Source: Cytobacillus pseudoceanisediminis (lineage in GTDB: Bacteria; Bacillota; Bacilli; Bacillales; Cytobacillaceae). From it: a DNA stretch of 64,000 nt. The position numbers and the translations under genes were made by a program. The DNA lies in contig NZ_CP097350.1 of assembly GCF_023516215.1 (NCBI RefSeq), forward strand, positions 248,001-312,000, written 5' to 3'. Below are positions 45,005 to 53,948 of this stretch, in pieces. The notes below the pieces were generated by a model. It saw nothing but the letters and a program-made list of their open reading frames with translations, had not been told where the DNA came from and did no database searches. Every line of letters begins with the position of its first letter. Positions within the stretch are counted from its first letter, which is position 1.

Positions 45005-46473
45005 TCAAAGATGTTGTCTCCTCATCTGGTGACACGATAAAAGCATTTATAACAGGTCATCTGCACCAGGAGTTTCCTGAAGTCGAAGTGAAATATAGTT
45101 TTAACGACAATAAAATTGAAGAAGCGCTAGAGAAGGACTATATCCTTTCCAGCACGAATATGGATTTTCATCTAATGAGAGATATGGTTACGAAGAAGAA
45201 TGATTTCAAAGAAGGCGAAGCAGGTTATCTAGCGACTGAAATTATAGACAATCGAGGTAACGTTAAAGGGGTTGCTGAGCTGCGGCCGCATGAATTACAA
45301 ACTGAATTAACGATAGAGCAGCAAGTATGGCTAGAAACCTTGGGTGAAACGCTTAACTCGTTAGATGACTTGACCGCGGATTTATTTGATTTGATATCAT
45401 ATTTATGGCTTACACAGCCAAAGTCGAGTGATGGATACATAGAGTTTCATAGTAATGATGCTTTGCGACTAAGAAATATTAAAAAGAGAAGTTTTGCTGG
45501 TAAAGAATTTGATTACCGGGAAGAAGACCGTTTTAACATTATGAGAAGAGTAGCGGCACTCTCAAGTATTTGGGTATCCTTAGGTGATCAGACTATTAAG
45601 ATTGTAAATACGGAAGGCCTTCAAGATAGCGAGCTGTATAAATTTAAGGATTTCCAGAAGATGTTTGAAATAGGAAAAATACGTATAGCCTATGATAAGA
45701 ACACAGGAGAAGCTAAAGGAATATATGCTGTCCAGGTGCGCCCTACTTCTATTCTAACTCCTTATCTGGAAGGTCCTAAAAAGACACTTGGTATATTAGA
45801 TTTAAAGGTCTTTAAATACAGCCATACCAGCCAAAGAGCTCATAAACGGCTGACAAGGTATTTAAACCTCCAATGGAGGATCAGAACGGTTAGGAACACG
45901 CTTGGGCAGCCATTTAAGGTAGGAACTCTTTTAAAAGAAATGGACTTCTCCTCCCGTTATACTGGAGTTGCACTGAGGGATAAATTTGAAAACACTTTGG
46001 ATGATCTCCAGGCTGATGGTGTTATAAAAAAATGGATGTATTTAGATGAATTAGACGAAGAAATGGTAGGAAAACGAAACTGGGTTAAAGAATACTGGAG
46101 TAAGTTAAATGTACATATTTTGCCGGCTGATTATATTGTAAAGGAAAACAGAAAGATTCTTTCATCGCAACCAGTGACAAACAAAAGATTAATCGAAACA
46201 TCTATAGCGCAAAGTGCAGCAGATATTGAATTAGTACCAAGCGGACATTCTATGGCTATACAAAGCGCAAAAGATTCACAAGAGCCGATTACTTTAACTC
46301 CTGAAAAAATGAAGGAAGCTTTGGAGTTTTTAAATATTAGCATCCGGCAAGCATCTGAGGAAATAGGCATTGCTCACACTACCCTATCGCGCTATATAAA
46401 AAGGGAAAATAAAAGACAGAATAAGAAAAACGATGAGAAAATGTTGAATTGGCTGAAGCAAAAGCTTAATTAA
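45001..46473 (+). CDS. Large DNA-binding replication-type protein
   Basis: 490 residues. The N-terminal two thirds are unlike families I know, with VWLETLGETLNSLDDLTADL and LTRYLNLQWRIRTVRNTLGQ. The C-terminus carries a helix-turn-helix, NISIRQASEEIGIAHTTLSR, followed by a basic stretch (IKRENKRQNKKNDEK). Overlapping ATGA with the preceding ORF. Location next to the iterons suggests that it is an initiator or partition/copy-control protein. Which of the two divergent large proteins binds the iterons is not decidable from sequence. Confidence 0.55.
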   Translation: MIKDVVSSSGDTIKAFITGHLHQEFPEVEVKYSFNDNKIEEALEKDYILSSTNMDFHLMRDMVTKKNDFKEGEAGYLATEIIDNRGNVKGVAELRPHELQTELTIEQQVWLETLGETLNSLDDLTADLFDLISYLWLTQPKSSDGYIEFHSNDALRLRNIKKRSFAGKEFDYREEDRFNIMRRVAALSSIWVSLGDQTIKIVNTEGLQDSELYKFKDFQKMFEIGKIRIAYDKNTGEAKGIYAVQVRPTSILTPYLEGPKKTLGILDLKVFKYSHTSQRAHKRLTRYLNLQWRIRTVRNTLGQPFKVGTLLKEMDFSSRYTGVALRDKFENTLDDLQADGVIKKWMYLDELDEEMVGKRNWVKEYWSKLNVHILPADYIVKENRKILSSQPVTNKRLIETSIAQSAADIELVPSGHSMAIQSAKDSQEPITLTPEKMKEALEFLNISIRQASEEIGIAHTTLSRYIKRENKRQNKKNDEKMLNWLKQKLN

Positions 46474-46493
46474 ACCTAAAAAGGATGAACCCG

Positions 46494-46757
46494 TTGGAAA
46501 TTGTGATTGAAACAATATTGAACATTGAAGGTAACAGGGGGTTAAGAAGAGGTACTTTTCATGTCCTTGATCGTGAGTTTAAGAAAAATCCTACTTTTAC
46601 AGCGGCAGTAACAGCATATGAATGGATACAGTCTCAAATAAGGGAAAGTGGCTTTAGACAAACTGTAATTGAAAAAGTGACATGGAATGAAAATAACGAT
46701 ATTACAGAAGACGTAAAGCAAATTAGACCAATAATAAAAGATGACTTACCATTTTAA
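46494..46757 (+). CDS. Conserved small protein behind the replication genes
   Basis: 87 residues. TTG 46494 preferred, seven bases after AAGGATG, because the paralogue at 17304 begins at the same point (MEIVIETILNIEGNRG versus MKVVIETQLNIVGNRG). Contains TAYEWIQSQIRESGFRQT and VTWNENNDITEDV. Function unknown; linkage to replication genes at this locus and its decayed copy elsewhere suggest a plasmid-maintenance role. Ends in a strong terminator. Confidence 0.65.
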   Translation: MEIVIETILNIEGNRGLRRGTFHVLDREFKKNPTFTAAVTAYEWIQSQIRESGFRQTVIEKVTWNENNDITEDVKQIRPIIKDDLPF

Positions 46758-46793
46758 AAAGGCCAAACTCATAGAAGAGTTTGGCCTTTTTCT
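46757..46793 (+). terminator. Terminator of the replication operon
   Basis: Arms AAAAGGCCAAACTC/GAGTTTGGCCTTTTT around loop ATAGAA. Confidence 0.85.
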
Positions 46794-46873
46794 TCAGTGG
46801 ACTAAAATAAGAATAGACTAACTAAAGAGGAAAATGTTCCTTCTTTCATATATTTTCCACAAAGTTTAGATGC

Positions 46874-47812
46874 TTACTCTCCAACCATACCATCATTGTC
46901 ATTATCTCGCATATACGGGTATAACCAATGATCGCTCATTATTGGCATACTGTAACCTGCATCTTTTGCTTCTTGAATAGTTACCTGGCCGTTGCCATTT
47001 GTATCGACACTAGAAATATCACCTTTTTTGTTTGAGCTAATTGAATTTGAAGGTTTGCTACCTGTTAAACCAAGCGATTCGTTTACTTTATCAGGGTTGA
47101 CATTGTCGAATTTATCAACAATCTTATTCCCTTTTAAAGTATAGGTATATTGATAATGTGAAGGAATCTGCGTTTCCGTATTAGGATATGTGATTAATGC
47201 TTCAAAGTCAGTAGCTCCACCCGCTTTACGAATTGCGTCTTCCATATAAGCTTGGTCACCGTGACGGTTGAGTGTGCTTTCTTGTGGAGTAATATTGTAA
47301 GCATTCGATACCCCACCCATAGAATCTGCGATAATGTGTCCTTCGTCCATATCGTCTCTTTCAACACCTGTAACTTTTGCCTCATCAGAGTAGTATCTGC
47401 CAGACGGTAATACAGGTTCTGTACTGTCATCTTGTAGAATAATTTCATCGGCAATGACACGCACTAGTTGTCCGTGTTCATTTGTAAACGCCCAATATTT
47501 ACGATCTCCAAAGCCAATATCAACAACTATGTTAGATTGACGATATCCAGATAAATCTCCACCATCAACTTCAATCAATTTGTATCCTGGGAACAGTTCA
47601 TTATTTTGTTGGGCTGGAGCTTCCTTTTCTACTGGTTCATCAACAATTGTAGTAGTTTCTACTTTCTCAGTTTTCTCTTGATTGCTATTTTCGGTTGTAT
47701 GAACTGTGGTTACTTGCGAATCTGTTTTTTCTTCTGTAACAGATACATCTTCTGTGTTCGTACATCCAACCATAAAGATAATCGCAAAAAGCAAGGTTAA
47801 ATAGTTTTTCAT
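46874..47812 (-). CDS. Lipoprotein DNA/RNA non-specific endonuclease with calcium-binding-like C-terminus
   Basis: 312 residues. Lipobox FMVGC near residue 17, a Thr/Glu-rich linker to about residue 70, then a beta-beta-alpha-Me nuclease domain with DEGHIIADSMGG and NITPQESTLNRHGDQAYMED. The C-terminus has EF-hand-like VDTNGNGQVTIQEA and MRDNDNDGMVGE. A surface nuclease for degradation of extracellular nucleic acid is likely. AAGGGGTAC precedes ATG 47812. First gene of the minus-strand array region. Confidence 0.85.
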   Translation of the reverse strand: MKNYLTLLFAIIFMVGCTNTEDVSVTEEKTDSQVTTVHTTENSNQEKTEKVETTTIVDEPVEKEAPAQQNNELFPGYKLIEVDGGDLSGYRQSNIVVDIGFGDRKYWAFTNEHGQLVRVIADEIILQDDSTEPVLPSGRYYSDEAKVTGVERDDMDEGHIIADSMGGVSNAYNITPQESTLNRHGDQAYMEDAIRKAGGATDFEALITYPNTETQIPSHYQYTYTLKGNKIVDKFDNVNPDKVNESLGLTGSKPSNSISSNKKGDISSVDTNGNGQVTIQEAKDAGYSMPIMSDHWLYPYMRDNDNDGMVGE

Positions 47813-47987
47813 TCTTGTACCCCTTATAATAACTTAAATCACATTTAAGTGTATTTTATCATAATGTTTATCTCTGAATTATATTTAATTACATACGAAA
47901 GGAAATTAAGCAATCGAAGATTATATTATTCTACGACATAAGAAATGAGCTGGTTTATCAGCTATTAGTATTAAAGAAAAGCACCCG

Positions 47988-48022
47988 TTAGTTTAAGTAC
48001 ATTTCTTCACAAACTTTAGAAA
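47988..48022. repeat. Second dispersed repeat, copy 1
   Basis: CCCGTTAGTTTAAGTACATT followed by TCTTCACAAACTTTA. A near copy is at 58041-58076, and a shorter piece (TTCCACAAAGTTTA) precedes 46870. Each lies 3' of a minus-strand gene. Confidence 0.5.
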
Positions 48023-48047
48023 AAAACGATGGTGGATGCTATATCTC

Positions 48048-48917
48048 CTAAAGCAATTGACTCGAGTTACTTTTTACTGTCAATCTTTTAAAATCAGAAA
48101 CCATTTCATCAAATTTATTTTTCTGCTCTAAAAATGGGGAGTGATTACTTCCTTCAAATATAAATAATCTTGAGTTTCTTATACCTTCGTTGATTTCTTC
48201 AGAAAAAACCAAAGGGCATTGTGCATCATATTTTCCACAAAAAACAATCGTGGGGGTTATTACATTTGGCAGCTCGCTTTGGATATCAAAATTGGGTAGG
48301 TCTTTAAACGAATAGTAATTTAATCTCTTTTGCACAACTTTCCCACTACTTGGTTTTGAGAAGTATTCATCCCATCTTTCAGGACTATGTAATGACATAC
48401 TTGTCCATTCCTTACTAGCTTCTCTTCTCTCTTCCTTAGTTGAGGTTGGAGACTTTAGTATTGAGAAAATCTCCTTTAATCGTTTATTTAAAGGACTTTT
48501 TGGACAATACATACTTCCTTCGTGTTCCATATACCGCCTTGAAGATGCTGCACCTCCAACTAATAACCTCTCAAGAGAATGTGGGTACTTTAAAGCATAA
48601 ACTAAACCTAACATTCCTCCGGTTGAATGTCCTGCAAAACTCCATTGTTTATAATTTAGTGCTTCCCTAATCGCCTCCAAGTCTTTGACACTTTCACTTA
48701 TACTGAGATCGGCATCACAAGAAACTTTGTCAGATTTACCAGCTTCTTTTAAATTGATCAAATACACCTTGAAATGCTTTACGAAAGAATCAGCAAAATA
48801 GTTACCTAATTCATTAAACTCAGTATATAAATGGGTAATACAAAGAGCTTCTCCACTTCCTTGAGTAAAGTATTCAAATTTCCCTCTAGATGTCTGAACG
48901 AAATTTTTCTCCCACAT
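48048..48917 (-). CDS. Alpha/beta-hydrolase
   Basis: 289 residues. Nucleophile elbow GHSTGG (Ser near 97), acid in KYDAQCP and His in SNHSPFLEQ make a complete triad; the cap domain contains KEERREASKEW. Resembles proline iminopeptidase-type or lactonase-type hydrolases. GGGGGATTAGT precedes ATG 48917. Single-gene unit followed by the second repeat type. Confidence 0.85.
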   Translation of the reverse strand: MWEKNFVQTSRGKFEYFTQGSGEALCITHLYTEFNELGNYFADSFVKHFKVYLINLKEAGKSDKVSCDADLSISESVKDLEAIREALNYKQWSFAGHSTGGMLGLVYALKYPHSLERLLVGGAASSRRYMEHEGSMYCPKSPLNKRLKEIFSILKSPTSTKEERREASKEWTSMSLHSPERWDEYFSKPSSGKVVQKRLNYYSFKDLPNFDIQSELPNVITPTIVFCGKYDAQCPLVFSEEINEGIRNSRLFIFEGSNHSPFLEQKNKFDEMVSDFKRLTVKSNSSQLL

Positions 48918-48988
48918 ACTAATCCCCCTTCAACTCAATAAAATAGGACTTGAATAGTTTCTATGATACGTATGGGGAATCCTCCCTG

Positions 48989-49043
48989 TTCAACTAAACC
49001 GCCCCGTTTGTTAAATAAGAAAAAGCTGCCTAATTAGCAGCTG
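48989..49043. repeat. 3' palindromic repeat + terminator, copy 1
   Basis: TTCAACTAA, CCGCCCCG, TTTGTTAAATAAG, then AAAAAGCTGC hairpin. Follows the nucleotidyltransferase gene (stop 49067) on the minus strand, whose transcript would read hairpin, T-tract, then the palindrome. Confidence 0.8.
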
Positions 49044-49066
49044 TTCTTGGAATATGGTTGGAATAG

Positions 49067-49639
49067 TTAATAGGAAAGAAATTGAAGCCACTTATGTGTT
49101 GGTTGGTGCATTTCTAAAGTATAACTAAGCCATTGTTTCTGATCATTATCGAGATAATCCTTTATTGTCATAAAGTCTTGATGATCTTTTTCCCTTGTGT
49201 TTTTTGCCTTATATAGAAGTACTATTTCTGGATTTAGGAAGGGAATTCCGCTTTCAGAATAACTCAAAATTGAATTAATTGGGTAGGAAATCCTTAAATC
49301 TCTTCTAAATGTCCAATTATCATCCATTGTTTCATTTAGAAGAATTTCTATTTCATCTCCAGTCATCTTATTTGAAGCGTGTATTTCGTGAACTGGTAAT
49401 TCTAAAAATTCATTTCCCCAAGTATATAGTTCACTATTAATGACCTTTTTGAAATCCCATTCTATAAGATAACTTTTTAGATAAAATTGATCTTTTCTAA
49501 ATACAGCAAACTCTATATCTTTATGTTTCCTGGTTTCTTTACCAATAAAAAGGTCAATCGCCCATCCACCAGCAATGCACCACGTTTTATTAAATCCTCT
49601 CATTAAAGAAGCAACACTTTTGCATTGTTCAAATGACAT
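49067..49639 (-). CDS. Aminoglycoside/lincosamide-type nucleotidyltransferase
   Basis: 190 residues from ATG 49639: WCIAGGWAIDLFIGKETRKH and KDIEFAVFRKDQ carry the GGWA motif and the D-x-E pair of small antibiotic nucleotidyltransferases, and LPVHEIHA fits the third acidic position. C-terminal TREKDHQDFMTIKDYL matches the same family. Could modify an aminoglycoside or similar; substrate unproven. One of several resistance-like cassette genes in the array. Confidence 0.75.
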   Translation of the reverse strand: MSFEQCKSVASLMRGFNKTWCIAGGWAIDLFIGKETRKHKDIEFAVFRKDQFYLKSYLIEWDFKKVINSELYTWGNEFLELPVHEIHASNKMTGDEIEILLNETMDDNWTFRRDLRISYPINSILSYSESGIPFLNPEIVLLYKAKNTREKDHQDFMTIKDYLDNDQKQWLSYTLEMHQPTHKWLQFLSY

Positions 49640-49739
49640 ATAGATCCCCCAGATTAATAAAAAATAACCTCTTTTCTATTCGTTGTGTATACTAGAAATA
49701 CCTCTTCCTTGTTCAACTCCCTCAGTTTAATACGGTTTA

Positions 49740-50127
49740 CTCACGAATGCTCGCTTATTCGCAGGATTTCATCCTCCATGGATATATATTTCTAAATTGA
49801 AAAGAGTAGATTCTGGACAAATGGCTACATGAAGACATAGTTAAATAGAGGAGTAGGATTATACTCCAAATTCTACCATATGATGTACTTCTCCACGCCA
49901 GCCCTTGGAGGCTTTCCCTCCCATGTCTCAACGGGTCAATTGCCCTCTCATTCCTTCGTCATGCCTATCCAAGGGGTGGAGGCCAGTTATGCTAACCTGA
50001 TGGGTCAGTGCCCTTTTGTTGAACAAACCTGGTACTCCGTACATATTTGAAATCCTGCGAATAAGCCAACACTCGATCTTTAAAAATATAAGGGGTAATG
50101 ATTCTCTTCGAGAAAAAGTGAATTGGA
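49740..50127 (-). ncRNA. Candidate bridge-RNA region of the first IS110-family element
   Basis: Non-coding stretch 3' of the transposase, bounded by a long inverted repeat CTTATTCGCAGGATTTC (near 49752) and its complement (near 50056), with GC-rich stem-loops between. IS110-family elements encode a structured RNA in their non-coding end that pairs with donor and target. Exact ends not determined. Confidence 0.4.
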
Positions 50128-51402
50128 CTACGCTGCCAACTCAGTTAACGGCTGGACCTTCTTGGCACAATAAGCTTCGTTTTTTCGCGCTATCCCTACA
50201 AAGATCCTAGCTAACTTCCCGATCAGCTTCATTATAGATTTCATTTTTTTCATTTTCTTGAGCTTAACATTATTCGAGTGGAGGGCTTTAAATTCCGGGT
50301 TGTTCATTACCAGACCCATAGTAGCTAAATAGAGGAAACGTCTTAACCTTGATCTTCCACGCTTTGAAATGATAATTTGCCCTTTCCACTTCCCTGAACT
50401 GGCTTCGGCTAGATGGAGTCCTGCATGGCGAAGTAAAGAGTTGCCGTGTGAAAAACCACTTAAATCTCCTGCTTCCCCTAAAATACCAGCTAACGAAATT
50501 TCACTAATTCCCTTAATCATAAGTAACTTATTCGCGAAAGGAATTTTAGGTAGTTCATCCTTGATTGCCAGCTCAACTCTTTCAAGTTGTTGAATCGCAA
50601 GGTCATACTCTTCGAGTAATTGTTCAAGATGAAATTTATAAGCTTCTAATGCTTGCCTTGTACCAACTGATTTCCTGGCTACATTGAGGAGTAAATAGGC
50701 TTTCTTTAATCCAGGCTGTCGCTTCATCAATAACTTCCACCCGGCCACGATCTCTTCAGGCTTCATGGAACCCAGTTCCATCGGAGATGGGAAAAGCCGA
50801 AGTGTTGCGATGGCCCCTTTAGCAGTGATGTCTTTAAATACTTGTCTAAGCTCGGGGAAGACAATATCCACCCAGCGATTCAATTGATTAATCGAGCTTA
50901 CAAGCCTCTTAACAATGACATCCCGATTCGACATAAGTACCCTGAGCTTTTCAAACGACTCAGAAGTATCTCTTACAAAGGAATAGTAACCGTTCTTCAC
51001 CATATCTGCTATTACAAGAGCGTCTTTTTTATCACTCTTTGATTGGGTATTATCACGGTTTTCTTTATTTCTTTTCACCAAATGAGGGTTAACTGTCACT
51101 ACCTCAATATCTTGTTTCATCAGCCATTTAGAAAGATTAATCCAATAATGACCGGTAGGTTCCATACCAACTATGGCAGCCTCAAGTTTATGTAATCTTT
51201 TAATGCTATTAATCCAGATTAACAGGGACGAAAATCCCTCTTCGTTGTTTGGAAAAGTGATTGGATCTCCTACTACAATCCCACGGAAATTCACTGCTCT
51301 GGCTACGTGAAATTGTTGAGCAATATCCACACCAACCACAAGATGTTTTTCAGTAATTCTTTCTATTAGTTGATTTTGTTTGTCCTGCATTTTAAACTTC
51401 AT
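50128..51402 (-). CDS. tnp: IS110-family transposase
   Basis: 424 residues. The RuvC-like DEDD domain (VVGVDIAQQFH, EPTGHYW, SDKKDALVIADMV) and the C-terminal Tnp domain with IKGISEISLAGILGEAGDLS and RHAGLHLAEASSGKWKGQ, carrying the catalytic Ser region. AGGAGGAACC precedes the ATG at 51402. Complete, so the element may be active. Confidence 0.92.
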   Translation of the reverse strand: MKFKMQDKQNQLIERITEKHLVVGVDIAQQFHVARAVNFRGIVVGDPITFPNNEEGFSSLLIWINSIKRLHKLEAAIVGMEPTGHYWINLSKWLMKQDIEVVTVNPHLVKRNKENRDNTQSKSDKKDALVIADMVKNGYYSFVRDTSESFEKLRVLMSNRDVIVKRLVSSINQLNRWVDIVFPELRQVFKDITAKGAIATLRLFPSPMELGSMKPEEIVAGWKLLMKRQPGLKKAYLLLNVARKSVGTRQALEAYKFHLEQLLEEYDLAIQQLERVELAIKDELPKIPFANKLLMIKGISEISLAGILGEAGDLSGFSHGNSLLRHAGLHLAEASSGKWKGQIIISKRGRSRLRRFLYLATMGLVMNNPEFKALHSNNVKLKKMKKMKSIMKLIGKLARIFVGIARKNEAYCAKKVQPLTELAA

Positions 51403-51506
51403 AGTAAGGGTTCCTCCTAAGTTTGAGTTAGAGTCGTGTCTTACTCATATCTTACTGAGGAGCCCTATTTTTTCAAAGCTCAAAAATAACGATCTACAGG
51501 AATGCT

Positions 51507-51560
51507 AAACTGCCCCGTTAGTCCAATAAGAAAAAGGCTGCCTTTTGCAGCCTTTATTTT
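51507..51560. repeat. 3' palindromic repeat + terminator, copy 2 (right part)
   Basis: AAACTGCCCCGTTAG, TCCAATAAG, AAAAAGGCTGC/GCAGCCTT hairpin. Its first bases (TTCAACT) are on the other side of the IS at 49712-49718. Confidence 0.75.
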
Positions 51561-51614
51561 AATAAGTTGAACATGGTCGAATATAAGTTTAGTGCTACCA
51601 ATAAAGTCAACACC

Positions 51615-52055
51615 CTATTCCACTTCTTCCTTATTTAAATGCTCATAATCTAATAATTCCACTTTGAAACCATGACTACATCCAATTTTGGGGCTATCGC
51701 AGGATGGAGATACTCTTACTTTAACCAAGTCATGTGCATAGTTGCCAGGTGCATTTCTTTCGTCAGGAACGTGAATACTTATGGAAATATCATAAGAATG
51801 ATTATTGTTATAAACAATACCAACAATCCTTTGTGACTGCCAACCAAAGGTAGCAGCATCATTACCTGGATACTCTTGCATCACTCTTTTATCAATAGAT
51901 GGAAATACAATATCTCTTATAATGTCTTCTGGTGTGACATACCAATCTTCTGCATAAGGTTTAATTTCCTTAGATTCTTGAGGTTTTTTAGCATTTACCG
52001 AGTTACCTGTCGCACACATTAATAGAATTGTAAAGAGAACAATCAATTTCTTCAT
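51615..52055 (-). CDS. Secreted hypothetical protein (DUF3888-like)
   Basis: 146 residues from ATG 52055 after GGGAGTG, with a signal peptide (MKKLIVLFTILLMCATGNSV) cleaved near SVNA. Mature part: DIIRDIVFPSIDKRVMQEYP, VGIVYNNNHSYDISISIHV, and two Cys in SPSCDSPKIGCSHGF. Length and pattern resemble small secreted DUF3888 proteins of Bacillus. No function known. Followed by repeat copy 2. Confidence 0.65.
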   Translation of the reverse strand: MKKLIVLFTILLMCATGNSVNAKKPQESKEIKPYAEDWYVTPEDIIRDIVFPSIDKRVMQEYPGNDAATFGWQSQRIVGIVYNNNHSYDISISIHVPDERNAPGNYAHDLVKVRVSPSCDSPKIGCSHGFKVELLDYEHLNKEEVE

Positions 52056-52191
52056 GATGCTCACTCCCATAAATTTTTACAGTTAGATTTCGCAATTTCA
52101 AATAATATTATCCTCAACGACAATAACCCGTATCTCGAAAGCAGGTTGTTTCGCGATTTGTTTCAAGCAAAATTAATGAACCAATTTAATG

Positions 52192-52245
52192 TTCAACCAA
52201 CCTGCCCCTTTTGTTGAACAAGAAAAAGCTGCCCTAATGACAGCC
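52192..52245. repeat. 3' palindromic repeat + terminator, copy 3
   Basis: TTCAACCAACCTGCCCC, TTTTGTTGAACAAG, AAAAAGCTGCC hairpin. Nearly perfect outer arms TTCAAC/GTTGAA. Confidence 0.8.
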
Positions 52246-52324
52246 TAGATTTTTTAGCTTTTTCACTTTAGTTCTATAACTAAATCACCTTTTAAGGCTT
52301 AAGCTAAATAAGGTCTAATTTATC

Positions 52325-52591
52325 TTATGAGTGTTCATTCATTACTTTAAACATACTGAAAGTTGATTCCTGGTCTGTTATATAACCTTTTCCTTCTAAA
52401 TGTTTATTCTTATTATGGTTGAAGGATTCAAAATCCTCGTTATCTTCAAGTTCATATGTATAATGAAACCCAGGACACAAGCAAAATTCCTCTAAATTTT
52501 TATATGGTTTATTTGGTATTTCACGTGCAATTACTATATTTGGCTCGAAGAAGAAGTAAACATAGGGTTTATTTGTTCTTATTTTCAACAA
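52325..52591 (-). CDS. Hypothetical protein
   Basis: 88 residues: PYVYFFFEPNIVIAREIPNK, LCLCPGFHYTYELEDNEDFE, and KGYITDQESTFSMFKVMNEH. No family recognised. GGAGTGG-type site before the start at 52591. Placed between two repeat copies as a single-gene unit, like its neighbours. Confidence 0.5.
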   Translation of the reverse strand: MLKIRTNKPYVYFFFEPNIVIAREIPNKPYKNLEEFCLCPGFHYTYELEDNEDFESFNHNKNKHLEGKGYITDQESTFSMFKVMNEHS

Positions 52592-52670
52592 ACCACTCCT
52601 TGTTCTTTTTTAAAGGTATTCTCCTTTCTTACAAAAGGAAAGGAATATCTTATATTATTCTCTATTTTAC

Positions 52671-52723
52671 TTTAACCTCCTTCTCCGTTTGTTCAATAAA
52701 AAAGCTGCCACAACGACAGCTTA
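52671..52723. repeat. 3' palindromic repeat + terminator, copy 4
   Basis: TTTAACCTCCTTCTCCG, TTTGTTCAATAA, AAAAGCTGCC/GACAGCTT hairpin, nine bases after the SpoIID-like stop. Confidence 0.75.
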
Positions 52724-52731
52724 GTTTGATA

Positions 52732-53780
52732 TTAGTTTCCATTTCTTACGACCAGCTTATTGTAACCTTGGTTCGATTTTATATCCTCAATTTTAATTCC
52801 TTTATAATAATATCCTAATATTTCCTTAAAATTCTTCCCCTCACTTGCCATACTATTAGCCCCATACTGGCTCATACCAACCCCGTGTCCATAGCCTCTT
52901 GTAGTTACTTGGACATCACTTCCGTTAAGTTTTAAACTAAAATCCGTCGATCTCAAACCTAAAGCTTCCCTAAATTCCGCTCCGGTTAGTTTCTTTCCAC
53001 TAATTATAATTGTGGACACTCTATCACTGGACGTTCTTTCAACATTAATTTCATTTGATATTTTAACTCCAAGCCTAGATTCGATTTCTTTAACAGGAAA
53101 TGTTTTCGTTTTAACAAAATCAGGAGCTTTTGTGTCCCAAGGACTCGGGACACTTCTTAAATACGGAAGTGATGTTGTCCAATAGTCCTCGGAATTCTCC
53201 GTATACCCATTGCTTATAGCAAAAAAGAAGCATCAATAAGTTCACCATTGTAACTCATTACCAATCCTTGAGTTTCTTTAACAGCCCGAGTGATTTTTTT
53301 TATATTCTTTTCATAATTATCATCCTTCCACATTTCTTTCAATTCATCTTGATTTTTATAAACTTGTTGTAGTGTGGAATCAGAAATATCAGCCCCTTGC
53401 GGTAAGTCCCCTTTATTTTCAGACATTAAAAACTTCATAATATATGTTCTTGCACTAATAGCTTGTGCTTTTAATGCCTCCATTTCGTAATTTGCGGGCA
53501 TCTCTGATGCTAATACTCCTTTTAAATATTCTTCTAAATTCACTTTTTCAGTTTCTTTATTATTCATTCTAAATACTGAAACAGTAATGTCTTTATTGCT
53601 GCTTTTTGAATTGTTTGCTGGTTTGTTTTTTGGTAAGGTATCTGAATTTGTAATTTGAGGAAGCTCAGATGATATAATTTTTGTATTTGTTGCATCAGTA
53701 CCAAAAGCTATTACGATTAGAGATGGGACACAAAGAACGAAAATTAGAAATGAAATGATAATTATAGTTACTGGTCTCAT
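52732..53780 (-). pseudogene. SpoIID/LytB-domain protein, one frameshift
   Basis: N-terminal membrane anchor (IIIISFLIFVLCVPSLIVIA). SpoIID domain: VNLEEYLKGVLASEMPANYE and LKAQAISARTYIMKFLMSEN, then GELIDASFF where a T6 run near 53217 lacks one T. The frame resumes with ISNGYTENSEDYW and ends in VTTRGYGHGVGMSQYGANSM, the lytic transglycosylase signature. Corrected length is about 348, normal for SpoIID, a peptidoglycan-cleaving enzyme of engulfment. An accessory copy on this element. Confidence 0.85.
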
Positions 53781-53878
53781 AAATACCTCCCATATTTATA
53801 TACATAATTAATATGGGTTTTGGACAAGCTTTTAGAACTTCTTTTAGTGAAATTTGTATTATCATGGAAATATCTTAC

Positions 53879-53931
53879 TTAACAAACCTGCCCCGTTTGT
53901 TAAACAAGAAAAAAGATCGCTCCAGCGATCC
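53879..53931. repeat. 3' palindromic repeat + terminator, copy 5
   Basis: CTTAACAAACCTGCCCCG, TTTGTTAAACAAG; here the terminator stem is GATCGCT/AGCGATC instead of GCTGCC/GGCAGC, so the palindrome is conserved independently of the terminator. Confidence 0.8.
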
Positions 53932-53948
53932 ATTAACTCCTTGTTAGC

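Larger units (their letters stand above)
49719..51506 (-). mobile_element. IS110-family element (IS1111-like layout) inserted in a palindromic repeat
   Basis: Ends defined by the target: left flank ends GTTCAACT, right flank resumes AAACTGCCCC; joined they form a normal repeat copy. CT occurs at both junctions (49717-49718 and 51505-51506), as for IS110-type dinucleotide cores. No terminal inverted repeats, as usual. About 410 bp of non-coding DNA lie 3' of the transposase and only about 100 bp 5', the layout of the IS1111 group. Confidence 0.75.
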
